Assembly (NCBI GenBank): GCA_003427395.1
Contig: BFEA01000973.1
Location: forward strand, 40,608 to 101,379
From: Chara braunii
Taxonomy: Eukaryota > Streptophyta > Charophyceae > Charales > Characeae
Direction of reading: 5' to 3'
Length of the DNA stretch: 60,772 bases
A program made the translations under genes and the position numbers. Shown piece after piece: positions 46,351 to 57,935 of the stretch; positions within the stretch are counted from its first letter, which is position 1; every line of letters begins with the position of its first letter. A model generated the notes under the pieces. It was not told the origin of the DNA, did not search any database, and worked only from the letters and a program-made list of their open reading frames with translations.

Positions 46351-46559
46351 GTAAAAACATTTTAAGACAGGGTAGTGAGTTAGTAAGATATTTCAATTTC
46401 CTAAACGACGACTCACAATCTTTGTCTCATAACTAATATTTTTTCTTCCTTAGAAGTCTTCTCATAGGAGCAGTTATCAAAGAGAAGTTTCTGACGAACT
46501 TCCTATAATAACTAACAAATCCTAAAAAAAAATTCAGTTTAGTTATAGTTTTAGGTTGG

Positions 46560-47391
46560 GGTCAATCTCGAATTGTTGTGATTTTTTTTTCTTCGGGTCT
46601 TAGTCCTTCTTCATTTACTATATGTCCTAAGTACAATACTTCAAGCTTAACAAACTCAAAACTTTTTCAGATTCAGTTTGAAATTGTCCTCGTATAATTT
46701 CTGTAAAACTATTCGTAGATGTTTCTCGTGGTCTTCCAGTGTCTTACTAAACACTTCAATGTCATCGAGATAGACTACTACGAGTCGAGTCAACCATTCT
46801 TAAACAATTAATTCATTGACCTCTGGAAGGTCACAGGAGCATTAGTCAAACCGAAAGGCATAACCACGAACTCGTAGTGATCATACCTGGTTCGGAAAGT
46901 TGTTTTGTGTTCATCTTCATGAGCTACCTCGATCTGGTGGTACCCTGACGTAAAATCAATTTTGTTGAAGTACCTGCGTCCTTGTAACTGGTGCAACAAG
47001 TCGTCAATGTGCGAAAGTGGTTTCCCATTCTTTACAGTGAAGGAATTCAACTCACGATAATTAATGCATAGTCGAAGTTCGTCTTCCTTTTTGGGCACGA
47101 ATAAGACAGGGGCACCATAAAAAGATGAGCTAAGGCGAATCCATCCTTTATCCGTATGCTCTTGCAGTTGTTTGTGAAGTTCCTCATAGCAGATATACGG
47201 TAGATGAGAACCTTGAAAATTTTGCTTCTGGGAATAATCTCGATTGTGTCCTTAATAACATGCTCAGTGATTCCCGTCGGCTCAGTTTGCAAGTCCTTAT
47301 ATTCACTGAAAAATTTCTCAATAGAAGAAGGGTAGGATGAGGAACATTTTTCTATTAGCCCATCGATCTGAAGGTTGGGTAACTCATACAA
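46560..47391 (-). pseudogene. Reverse transcriptase of element 2
   Basis: Start region FFSEYKDLQTEP...[16 protein letters not shown] (47,391 onward). A one-base shift near 47,195 leads into [55 protein letters not shown] (motif A Asp present) and [18 protein letters not shown]. After stops and a shift at 46,808, motif C YLDD is at 46,762-46,773, followed by HEKHLRIVLQKLYED and YLGHIVNEEGLRPEE. All main RT motifs can be seen, but not in one frame. Confidence 0.9.
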
Positions 47392-47447
47392 CAGAAAAAC
47401 AAGGTTAAGTTAGAGTCAGACCTATGATACAATTTAGTCGCTCGCAT

Positions 47448-47814
47448 TTATGACTTCTTGTCCTTTAGCTTTACAATTTTTTCCTTAAACCTCACTTCGG
47501 GGTCGGTTTCCTCGTGCCAATCCATTATCAGAATCGTGTTGAATGACATATTATTTTTGATCAGGAAGGATATCTCATGGGAAATTTTATTTCCTTCCTT
47601 AGTCTTAAAGTAACACTTGACACGATTGAAGTATTGAGAGACAGTGATCATACTCTTGTTAACCAGCATAAACGTGATAGGTCGAGGTAAATCTTTTACC
47701 TTCTATCCAGATGCAATTTACGAATTGTCTTCTCTGAGATATAAGACCACGTCGATCCTAATCTAACAGTGCACCGACTCCCTTATGTGCAATATCAATA
47801 TACGCGATCATGAG
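47448..47814 (-). pseudogene. Aspartic protease of element 2
   Basis: The C-terminal half is readable in 47,669-47,448: ITVSQYFNRVKCYFKTKEG, SHEISFLI, then FNTILIMDWHEE, the usual end of gypsy proteases. Upstream, near 47,756-47,770, the minus strand gives GALLD, then TAG, then in another frame GSTWSYISEKTIRKLHLD. A single-base deletion inside the expected D-S/T-G active-site codons would explain this. Inactive. Confidence 0.7.
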
Positions 47815-49260
47815 TTAACCATTAGTCTTAGCTTTCTTAGCCCACGAACTCCTAAGTGCTCTGAGTTCATTACCGAGTTCGTCAAGGGAATCGTCCAATG
47901 AGACATAATAAAAAACAGCGTAAGAGTGATCTGGACGACGGGCTGAAAAAGAGTTGTGATCTGCCATAAGAGTCGAGGGGTTAGAAGGGATTGTCGACGC
48001 CTTACCTTTGTCCAAACCCTCAACTAAGTAGGAGCAAATGTTACTCCTACTGGTTGCTCGCTTTGGGTTCCAGATCAAGGGACACCAGGCTATCACATGT
48101 CCCACAGTTCCGCACTTCAGGCAATGACGGTTGTCCATCTTGTACTGCCACTCCTCACGTGTCATTCCCATCGTTGTCCAAGACTTCCCATACTCGATGC
48201 CGGGATGCTCGGGGAATGGGTATGGTCTCTTCTTCTTCTTTCACTGACTTGGGTCACCCTTGTTGTCCACTACGACAACGACGTCACCCGTCCCAGACTC
48301 ACTGCCACCATTACCTCTTCCTCCCTCAAACTCGTCGAGGGGTAACTTCTCAACGGTCTCATCATTAAAGACGACGAGCATGTGGTCCCAATGTTTTTGC
48401 CGCTAAAGGACCCTCTTGCCGTACCCACCAATCGGTACATTTCTCACTACTGAAGCATATGTGCCCTTTACCTACGCTGTCATCTGCTTTCGTTGGAGAG
48501 CGAAATCGTGAAATTGCCTGCAGTTATAGTGTCCGGGCTTTGCCTCAGCCATGAGCTGTCATGGAATGGGCTCGGGCAAGGCACGTGAGCAGATGTAGAA
48601 GACTTGGTTATCCTGCAAGTTCAATCCAGGTACCTATAAAAGACGATCCACCTTACGAGACAAAGCATCAATGGAAGTCCAACGTTTCTGGCCTATCGTA
48701 ATGAGGTCGTCGAAAACCTTTTCAAAAAAAAATTCCTTGATTTTTTTGGAGAAATTGTCTGAGCGCTAGAGTCTTGACCCACTCACCAATGTCCTCATAG
48801 TCAGTAGCCTTGGCTGCGGAAACCACCCACTCCTTGACCACTTCTCCAAGCACGACGTAGAGAAGACCACATGACTCTCGGGTTCAACCGGAACGGTCAC
48901 TCAATACGTCTGAATTTTTGCAATCCAAAACAACAAATTTTCTCCCTTCTTATTGTTGTACGTGAATGACAATTTTATTTTCATTTTTTTATTCCTCTTC
49001 AGTTTTTCCGCTTCTTTGACCGATTCTTCCTTTTTGACGGGTTCCTCTTTCTTTTCTACCGGCTTCTCGAGTTCATTTTTAGAACCTTCAGGTTTTTTTG
49101 GCGTTACCCTCCTCATTGCATCCTTCATGAGTTTGTCTCGGGTTCTTTCTTTTTTTTCTTCCCCCCCGGTCTCCTACTCGGTCTTTACCTTATCCTTGCC
49201 CTTAAGAAGTCTGATCATTATCTCTAGTGAGGCAGTGTAACTATCTATCTTCTTCTCACG
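47815..49260 (-). pseudogene. Gag of element 2
   Basis: Frame pieces on the minus strand: a Lys/Glu-rich start (49,128-48,901, KPVEKKEEPVKKEESVKEAE), then across several stops a capsid-like core including FDDLITIGQKRWTSIDALSR and SRALPEPIP...LMAEAKPGHYN, and the knuckle CLKCGTVGHVIAWC (C-X2-C-X4-H-X4-C) in 48,171-47,815. At least two frameshifts and five stops. Gag would form the particle and bind RNA. The zinc knuckle is intact; the capsid assignment rests on the pattern RALPEP...LMAEA common to plant gypsy Gags. Confidence 0.8.
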
Positions 49261-50937
49261 GTCGACGAGATAAACCATTATAAACTACGAAATGGATGCA
49301 AGTTCAGTGCCTGCTTCTTCGTAATGAAATCTTTGCCTTAGCTCCTCCATCATTCTTTCTTCCTATTCTTGTTCTTGTTTCTTTCTCCGAAATTCTTCTA
49401 TCTACCTTTAGCGTGTTTTATAGTTGTCTATCATTTTCCTAAATGATCTCTATAGACAATTTTGTTCCCTTTCTTTCTTTTCCTTCTTTTTCCTCCATCT
49501 TTCTTATTTCGTTAATCTTTTGCAGGTTCTCGGTGACATAACGGTCAAGGGTTATTCACTCTTGCTTGATGAGTTCCTCGACTCTCTTTTCCGTTTCCAG
49601 CATTTGAACGGTTGTCTGCACATCTGCTAGTTCATCTTCTGCAGCGAGCAGATTAAACTGTTCGTGCACTTGCCTTTCAACTTCTGGTCCGACAATGTGT
49701 ATTTCGCCTAGTAACTGGCGAAGAAGGTGTAACAACGTCTCTCTTCTCGCATTAATCTGACCATGAGTTATAAGATCCCCCCCTTCCGCATCAACGTAGA
49801 CGATGAGAGGGATAGGGAAGAAAAAGAGAGGTATATACCACGTAAGAATGGAGGCATGTAAACATTTTCAGAGATAAAACATATGTCCCAGCGTATGAAT
49901 GCTGCACTATAAATAATTTTAAGAGATAAAAATAAATTTCACGGCCACACACAATTTGTTATTTTAGCAAGAAATAATCACGAGAAAAGTAAAGAAACAG
50001 ATTCTCAATTTATTTATACCCCTAATTTTGTTGTCTGTTTTATGTGTGATGACGTCCTACAGAAAGTGTACAGGTACCGCAACCACGGTCAGTGTGATCA
50101 GACAACAATACACAGGTGAGTATGTACAACAACTATAGATCAACCAAAGCAAGTGAGTAGGTTAGCCAACATAAGCAACAACAGTCAATTGTCAACCTTC
50201 CTTCCTCTATGGTTGTACCATTTGCAAAACCGATGCAACCAGTCACAAGGGCCAACACGTGACACTACAACAAATGGTGAAGCCGCACCGTCTCCCAACA
50301 CACAAGTGCAAGATCAACACCTCACCCACAACAGCTTGTCATACATGCCACGTATCACCCCTGGAAAACCAACACAGTAGCTCTACCGAGTCTGCCACGT
50401 GAGCGTCAGTGACCTGGACGGTCTACGAGAGGGATGTCACGTCAACAATGCACGGTCTGCAAACACATCGAACATTTGTATGCCACGTCAATTGAAAGTG
50501 TGGAGCGCTTCGTCAGCAGGCGATCGTGACACAGGTACGTGTCACGTCAGACAAAACCCTACCAATAGTAGGATGTCACATCAGCACCCTACGTCATGCC
50601 ACGTAGGCAGCGCGCCACGTCAGCGGTTCCAATATCCACACACTCTCTCTCTTTACGAGCGCCACGTCAGCCTGTTGCCAACGATGCTCTCGCCGATATC
50701 CCAACGACATATCAGCAGCAATGCGCCACATACGCAATGTCGCCGTCTTCTTTTTCAGAGTATCCACGTCACCACCTTCAAGGGAGGTTGCACACACATG
50801 CGGTACTAGATGTCTAGACGTGCGGTATTAACCGTGTGTGTTTATAAACGCGTTCTTCCCTAATACATGCGGCACCTCCCACTTACCTGTGCGCCACGTG
50901 GCGCCTGACAACAAATCGTGACGAAGGAGGAGGTATG
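49261..50937 (-). other. Leader of element 2, dense in GCCACGTCA-type motifs
   Basis: No protein domain recognised. About ten occurrences of GCCACGT/GTCACGTC/ACGTGGC between 50,395 and 50,900, including CGCCACGTGGCG next to the PBS. The plus-strand frame 50,399-50,809 and minus-strand frames are not supported as genes. 49,261-49,800 is pyrimidine-rich on the plus strand (Glu/Lys-rich on the minus strand) and may belong to the N-terminus of gag. Confidence 0.5.
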
Positions 50938-50951
50938 CTTTGATACCAAAT
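50938..50951 (-). promoter_or_regulatory. Primer-binding site of element 2 (initiator tRNA-Met type)
   Basis: Directly next to the 5' LTR end, the minus strand reads ATTTGGTATCAAAGC. Plant retroelements primed by initiator tRNA-Met have TGGTATCAGAGC at this place; one base differs here. This fixes the element's orientation. Confidence 0.8.
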
Positions 50952-52074
50952 TGTAATGAACCCAGATTGGAAGATACTCGTCCGACGTCGAAGTACAAGG
51001 CAACTGAGATCTGGACAATGTCTCGAATAATCATGAACGTGATCTCAAATATAATTCTTCGTTACCAATAAACGAAGAGAGTGGAGGGGTAATTGACAAA
51101 GGAGAGGGTGAAAGAGATAATCAATGACCACCAAAAGAGTAGCCCAACATTACCGACTCCTTTGGGCTTCCCCTCACATCCACGTCATTAAACTGTATCC
51201 AGTAACGAGCCTGACCAGTCTCGATCATATAGAAGTGCCACGTGGCACTATTCTCCCACGGAGACAATGAAGACAATCAGCAGCGCACAGTGTCGACGTC
51301 AACCTCAGGTGAGTATCCCATTCCTCAATCGTCCACAGATCCGGATCTCCATCCTTGTCGCAATCAATCACCTTATGTAAACAACATGGCCAGTGCCACG
51401 TCAGCAATGAAGATAGGTGGCACGCGTCACATCAGCATTGGAGATAAATGACATGCGCCATATCATCAATGGAGACAGATGGCATGCGCCACGTCAACAA
51501 TGGAGACAAATGACATGCGCCACGTGAGCAAAACTGACGCTCTGAAAGAAGGCGCCGACATGTCGCTACAGTCCTACTTCGTCCTCCATAGAGTCAACGC
51601 ACAGCCAATGTCAAGCCAGCGTCTAGCCAACGTCGAACCAGCGTCAAGCTATCGTCCAACCAGCGTAAAGCTAACGTAAAGGCAGCATAGCAAGACTGAA
51701 TGTTGAATTCCAAGAGGCCGAGCCTTATGTAGTGTTTGACGAGGCAGTCTGGCCTCAGGTCTCCCACCCACAATCGTCCGGATTAACTCACAGCCGAGGA
51801 CCTAGATTGTGTACAATTACAGATCTGCACTTAGTCCTGATACTGTCTGGGTACCTGTATACAAACAAGTGTGTGTGTGTGTGTGACTGGCGGCCTGGGT
51901 TGGGTCCACTTTTGACTTTGACTGTTGGACTCAAACAGTTGACTTTGGTCAACTGTCGCCTGCTCAGACCTTGGATCCACGTAGGGGTCTTTTTCCCCTT
52001 TTTGACCAGAGACCAGGTGGTGACCTGACAAGGCCCTTAGACATCCAACGAGGCATACTCCATGGGTTATTGCA
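50952..52074 (-). repeat. 5' LTR of element 2
   Basis: Begins TGTAATGAACC and ends GTTATTGCA on the plus strand. Four to five ~31-bp units lie at about 51,392-51,520, AGCGTCAAGC/CAACGTC short repeats at about 51,600-51,690, a GGTGAGTATCCC site near 51,308, and the hairpin CAGTTGAC/GTCAACTG near 51,936-51,956. In its transcribed (minus) orientation it would hold the promoter; no single TATA box is clear. Confidence 0.93.
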
Positions 52075-52078
52075 CCTA

Positions 52079-52906
52079 AATGTTTATGAATGTAATTACG
52101 ACCGTTAATATATACATCCATCCTGCTTCATTTCATTAGTATAGTATACTAGATTAAGCACAAAACAGAAAGTAACAACATTTTTGAAAAACATCACACA
52201 ACGTATTGATATTGGTCACATGAGAATGCAGTCATACTTGAACTTTTTAAAGTTGTTTATGGATATAATTGTGGTAAGATGCATCGTGGCAGGTTGGAAA
52301 AAATAGTCATATACATCCAGAGAAGTTTTAGTGTGAGTGTCTTGCCACACCGTGTTCAAAATTTGATTTTCAATGGGTTTCACAGTCACATTGGTTATTT
52401 ACAAAATTTTCTAACGAATTTTTTTTTAATTGACGTCAGACTTTAGTAATTGCACATGATAATTTTTTGTGTATGATAACACACACACAAACATCGGAGG
52501 CAGATCCAGTGTTCCTTCGACAACAGTTGAGTAAGTGTTAAAGTGTATTACCTGATGTTGGACCCATCACTCACCTTTCTAGTTGTGATCATGATTTGTC
52601 CCCCTTTCTTTTATGTTTTTTATTTTTTGTGGTTTCTTAGTATGTTTGTTTGTCGTGCCCCAACCGAGGAGGTGTTTTGCTATATATTGAGCCCCCCTTT
52701 TTCCTTACTCCCCCCCTTGAGTCCCTGTGTCTAGTGTTTTAGTACCTCTGTGTTCCACTCATTCCCATTTGTTTTGGACGGTGACTCTTGTCTGCTGCTG
52801 ACTGTGAGAGCTTATTTCCATTGTGTGGACTGCAAGAAGCATGATTGCTTGAAAGGATTAAAGGGGTTGGGCGCTTCAGATCCCAATTACTCACATGAAA
52901 TCACAC
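52079..52906. other. AT-rich noncoding flank
   Basis: Right flank of element 2. A plus-strand frame at 52,543-52,734 is Phe/Leu/Pro-rich without a recognisable domain. Nothing else supported. Confidence 0.5.
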
Positions 52907-53035
52907 AGTTCCAACTGCTCTTGTTGTTGCTGCAATTGCTACTGTTGCGATTGCTGTTACAACTCATGCTGCAGGTGGTGCAACAACTCATACTGTGGGT
53001 GCTGCAACAGCTACTACTTGATCCGTCTGCATAAA
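52907..53035 (+). repeat. TGC/GTT trinucleotide-rich tract
   Basis: Irregular CTGTTGCTGCAA-type repeats giving Leu-, Cys- or Ala/Thr/Val-rich peptides depending on frame. The Ala/Thr/Val frame uses ACT/GCT/GTT codons and ends in TGA, but a TGA also lies a few codons upstream, so no gene is claimed. Confidence 0.6.
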
Positions 53036-53581
53036 AGTGCGTGGTTCTCTGTTTGCCTAAAAAAAAAAATATTTGGCGGTCATGCCAAGCGCAACATGTG
53101 TCATATGTCTGACACGTGGCCCCTCTTGATTGGTCATAAAATGAATGTTCGGAATCCTAGATAACCGGGTTCCTGGACATCCAACACACGTGTCTGAACC
53201 AATTTCTCAGTCATCGATACTTAACACCCTATCATACGTATATGAATAGTCCTAGATATATATGAAATCATATTTGGTTATGGTAAGTCTTTCCTTTGTT
53301 TCGGGTGAGAGAGCGAGGAAAGGGATGTTGTTGGTTTTCTTATATTGGGGTGTAAATATGCCTACAGTCGATGAAGTCTATCTTTTTCGTTTGGGTGAGT
53401 GAAATAATCTGCATAACCGTGTTTCGGGGGACATCAGTGGAAACATACCTTTCTTTTTTCGTATTTTTTTCTTTTTCTTCTTTGACTTTTTCAAAATTTT
53501 CTGCGAAAATCAACATTTTCTTTTATATATATATATTTTTAAAATTTTTAAATTTTTACAAATGTTTTATGCTTGTGTGTG

Positions 53582-53582
<1 letters not shown>
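53036..53582. other. AT-rich spacer
   Basis: No coding region recognised. Includes A/T homopolymers near 53,061 and AT-rich runs at 53,524-53,562. Confidence 0.5.
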
Positions 53583-53633
<51 letters not shown>

Positions 53634-53640
53634 GAAAAGG
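53583..53640. repeat. (GA)n microsatellite
   Basis: GGGGAGAGAGAG... about 45 bp of pure (GA)n followed by GA-rich sequence. Confidence 0.95.
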
Positions 53641-55432
53641 TTGATGGGAAGGTAAGGGAGAGGGTTAGATGGTGCCTAAGAAGAGAGGGGCACAAAGGGA
53701 GCGTGGAAACACAACCTTCTTTTTTCCATTTGTTTCTTCTTCTACTAAAAAAGAACAACATGGGGACATCCTTGAGATATGATAATTGAAGTGGACCCAT
53801 GCAATTGAAAACTATTTTATTATGTTGATCTGGTTGCATCTGGATTTGCATTTGGGTCTCTATTTCAATAGTTTATGAGTGTATCAACTGATATACTTTA
53901 ACTAATGTTTTTATTTTTATTTTTTGTAATGAAATCTGTTGTTTTTTGAGTATTTGCTACTTGTTGGACCGATTTGCAAAGATTTGCGTGTTCTGCAATG
54001 ACTTTCAGTGTTTGTTGTGTGCATCTGAGTGCATGTTGATGTCTGTGTCCCTTATGCTTATTTGCTTGAATGAGAACTTGTGTGTGTGTGTGTATGTGTG
54101 TGTGACCTGGTGGTGATGGTCTGTGTGTTGGAATGACCCTCGGACCTGATACTAATCTGTTGTCGTGTGTGTCTTGGGGGTGTAGTAGATAGTGTAGGAG
54201 AGGAGAGGTCTACCGAGGTAGCAGAAAAAGACAAAAAGGTAGCACATTAAAAAAAAAAAGTAGTACCTTTGGGTAGACCTAGTTAAAATTTTGAAGGTAT
54301 AGTAAACTGAGTGGTAGGTATCGGCCTAGTAAAGCGCGAGTGTAGAGTCTGTGAACGAAAAATATGAGGCTATGATCATGTTCCTGCTGAAATGGGCAGA
54401 GAAATTGCTAGGTCGAGAGACTGGGTAGATGAAAAGTCACATGAGGAAGTCCACCTACCGATATATTAAGAGAGACAGTGTTGGATTCAACCCCATTCTC
54501 TAAGTAGCGAACTGTGAGGCTGCTAGCGTACTCACCGGTCTGGCGAAGCACTGGGTAAAGGAAGAAGGCGAAGTCGGACTCCCATCTCGACTATGGTGGA
54601 GAAAACCAAGGTGGAGGTGGAGGAAGACATGACTATGAGAGAAGAGTGAGGAGGAAGGAGGAAAAAGATTCAGTCGAAGCAGAAGGAAAAAGAAGAAGAA
54701 GGAAGAGACTGGAGGAGAGAGCTTACCTTGACCATGGTGGACTGCATCTTCATCTTCTTGGTTAGCGCCGCACCTAGATGACCCTTTGTTAGGGTTATAC
54801 TTTAAAGGAAGACTCCGGGGGTGGAATGGGGCATGGTGCCCATAATGAGAGAGGTATAGTAGCCTTGCATAATCCTTTGAACATCAGAGCTTGGCTTTAG
54901 TGATCTTCTTTATTGACCATCAACAAGGGGAGGATGTAGACATTGATTCTGGTTCATTTATTCATCGAGAGAGGTGTAGCCGATACTTTCGACCGAAGCG
55001 ACGCTACTCCCAAAACGTTTTGCATCCCAACTGCCAATAACCTGCATGACATGGTCGGAAGGGTCCCCATGCAGGACCGATGTGCTCGATATCGCCTTCT
55101 CCTCAAAAATATTTTTTTAGCGCGGGTTCTTACTTGCAATAAAGACTCACCACATACACTCGTCGACTCCACTTCTATCCGTCGGATCAGTCCTTCATTT
55201 TTTGGACATATCGGTAAAGGAACTCAATAGTTTGTCGTCTTCAGCAAAACCACTAAGGACCGATCAGAGAAAACACTCGACACCGTAGGTTAAATTTTCT
55301 AGTGGCTGCCCGCCAAGAAAATTTGTACACCTTGACACAAATGTTACAACCCCTATACTGCAGCCTTAGGGCTGCAAACACTTGTATTGCCCAAAGGTTA
55401 AAGGGACAAAGCGAAGTGTAGATGCTTCACAT
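53641..55432. other. Noncoding stretch with purine-rich segments
   Basis: (GT)n near 54,079-54,103, purine-rich GGAGGTGGAGG/GAAGAAG at 54,595-54,720, and a minus-strand splice-donor-like CATGGTCAAG|GTAAGCTC at about 54,725-54,741 followed (minus) by pyrimidine-rich DNA. A perfect hairpin TGCAGCC/GGCTGCA is at 55,359-55,376. The 95-codon plus frame at 54,943-55,230 has no recognisable domain. Confidence 0.45.
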
Positions 55433-55741
55433 CTGACACACAAAAACTACATATGAGAAGTGGGGAGAATTAACGTTAAATCACCAATACTTTTGATTCA
55501 CTTTTCTTTGATGCTGAGAACGAACTGCGTTGCAAAAAAAAGCGAACAGGCATAACAATGCTAGTTATTTTGCTTCGATACTGACACATAAAGGCTACAC
55601 ACAAGGAGTGGGGAGAATTAGTGTTAAACCACCAGTATTTTTGATTCACTTTTATCCGATATTGAGAACAAGTTGCGTGAGAAAAAAAAACATACCAGTG
55701 CAACTTCGTTTGGTTGGCGACGCTAGTCATTTTACTCCGGT
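55433..55741. repeat. 148-bp tandem duplication, two diverged units
   Basis: Unit 1 begins CTGACACACAAAAACTAC at 55,433, unit 2 CTGACACATAAAGGCTAC at 55,581. Both contain GTGGGGAGAATTA, TTTTGATTCACTTTT and TGAGAAC in the same order. Similarity roughly 75-80% by eye, so the duplication is old. Confidence 0.8.
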
Positions 55742-57874
55742 GCCTAAGCTTCGGAAGTCGCTGTGCATATACGATAAGCGCTCAAGCCCAATGTATGAGC
55801 CAAGTACTCGTGATTTAAACCACGAGTACATCTAAGGCAAAATATACGAGCCTAAATTTGAATTTTGTCAAGCGTAGATACTGCTAATATCATCGATTGA
55901 AAAATTGAGTGTGATATCGGTATCAACCTTTTTTAGTTTTAGCGTTGGACTTGCTATCAACATATGAAACAAAATAGAGGTCGTTGTTTCCCCACACATA
56001 GGAACCCAATTGAACTGTTTATAAAGCAATTCCCTGTACCCAACCTAGTTTAAAAATGATTTATAACCATAAAATAACAACAACTAAAATATTAGTCACC
56101 AAAATAAGAAGGAAAATGAAAATGAAAAAGTTGAGGAACTCCGCAATGTTGCCTGGAAAAACACGACAAACTTATTTACATCGAAACTTTAGACGTGATT
56201 GCAGTCTGATTTATCTCGGTTTGACCCAACTTGCACCTAACTGCGATTGCGGCCGAACCTGGACGAATTTGACTGCATTCACGTCTAGAGGTTTGGGCAT
56301 GCCCTCAGCTAGAGGTTTTTAGTGTGAGCACGCCCTCAGCTAGAAAAGAAAAGAAAAATCGTAAAATCATTTTTTTTTCTCCCCTTCATTCTCCTGGCTG
56401 AACGCGCATCCATGAGCTCTGACATGATTGTAATTAAATTCGTGCACATCTGACCACAATTGCAACTAAATAAAGTTGCTCTAAACTTGGACGAATCTGA
56501 CTGTCATCACGTCCATCCTGTTTTTTTTTTCACGTTTCATAGCTCGCGACCAGCTCCCGACAACACTAACGGACGTTATGCCCCTAACAAATTTTTTTGC
56601 CCAATGAAACAAGTCTATTTCATCGTTTTTCCTTTTCCCCTTATCATTTGTGCATGTGGAAATGTACATGGCCTAAACCGGCCGGACGTTTTGCAGTCCA
56701 AAGGCCGTTTTTCAGTGGGCCCATGGGTTTGACCCTTCATCGCTCTACCGGGTTTTCCCCCGAGCCCCCATCCATTCTCAACCAGACGACAAATTATTTC
56801 CCATATATGGACCATGGACAATTTTATAGGTCCGCAACCAAAAACGGGCTGCAAATTAAATTTATAAACATTTACCATTTTTCGTCCGACGTTCAAATAT
56901 ACCAACACGACCTCTATTTTCAACAGGTGACTCTTTTCTGCTTGGCTTCCGAATATTCCAGCTCGAGTTTTATTTCACGACGGTGAAGGTACTGCACGAA
57001 ACCAAATATATAAAAAATATAAGACCTTCGGCCACTATTTTAGACCAAATAGAGTCCAAAATCCAATAAAACATAACAATATTTCATGATGGGCAGCCAA
57101 CTGTAAAAAAACAACAAAGTACATACTTCCCTCGCCATTTCTTTCTCTGTACTAAAGATTCTATGATTACATCTTTAAAGTCTTTTACTTGTCTGAGTTC
57201 CTTATTCGGACCGAGGTCTAGATAGGTACAAAATACACATCTATTGTCAAACAGAACTACCCAATTTTTGAAAATAGGTATAACTACCTCTCACAATTAA
57301 ACCACAAGTACACGCCCACATCCTTGGAGTTTGAAACTTGTCGCCACAAGAAAACGAGGCCGGTACCTCAAACGTTGGGTCCACTGTTGATAAATTCGAT
57401 CGGCGGTTGCTTTTACGTTTATCATCTCCAAAATTTTAGGTGTCACGCCCGCGGCCGAGATGCCCATGTACTGGTGCTTTAAACCACTAGGGGATATTTG
57501 TTGCCAGCCTCAAGCCCTCTTGGGATGGTATCCCGAACCAGACCGCTGTCGGGTGAAACTAAACCGCTGTCGTGTGAAGGGGCCGAACACGTCACACCCC
57601 CACGCAGCCTTCACCAGGTCGAACGAGTCTGTGCTAAACGGCGTACTGGTAACCCTTTGTGAAGACCATTTCACTTCCGTTTTGGAAACCACGTTGAGAG
57701 TTTCCATTTTAGTCAGCGAGAAGACGTGCAACTACTTTCCGTTTTCATAAGGTTGCTTGGTAGTCGAAGCCGTGAGTATATTTTCTTTCCCAACAGTTCT
57801 TGGTAGTGTGGTTTGCAACAGTTTCTTGGTAACGTGGAAGAAGCCACGAATGTCAGTCACGTTCAGGTGAACAA

Positions 57875-57876
<2 letters not shown>
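55742..57876. other. AT-rich noncoding stretch
   Basis: No gene recognised. A diverged duplicate pair with GGACGAATYTGACTG occurs near 56,258 and 56,488, and GCCCTCAGCTAGA occurs twice near 56,300-56,345. Frames at 56,597-56,986 and 57,460-57,750 lack recognisable domains. A splice-donor-like CAGGTGAACA at about 57,864 precedes the CT repeat. Confidence 0.4.
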
Positions 57877-57932
<56 letters not shown>

Positions 57933-57935
57933 TTG
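57877..57935. repeat. (CT)n microsatellite
   Basis: TCTCTC run of about 50 bp with a few TTT interruptions. Confidence 0.95.

Larger units (their letters stand above)
43384..52074 (-). mobile_element. Complete but decayed Ty3/gypsy LTR retrotransposon (element 2)
   Basis: Two direct LTRs (43,384-44,439 and 50,952-52,074) with TG...CA ends enclose a minus-strand internal region. Both outer borders carry CCTA (43,380-43,383 and 52,075-52,078), a 4-bp target-site duplication. Order on the minus strand: 5' LTR, PBS, long leader, gag, protease, RT with YLDD, RNase H, integrase with D,D-35-E and C-terminal domain, 3' LTR. Every domain carries frameshifts or stops, and the LTRs differ at roughly 15-20% of positions in the blocks I compared, so it is an old insertion. 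Confidence 0.93.
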
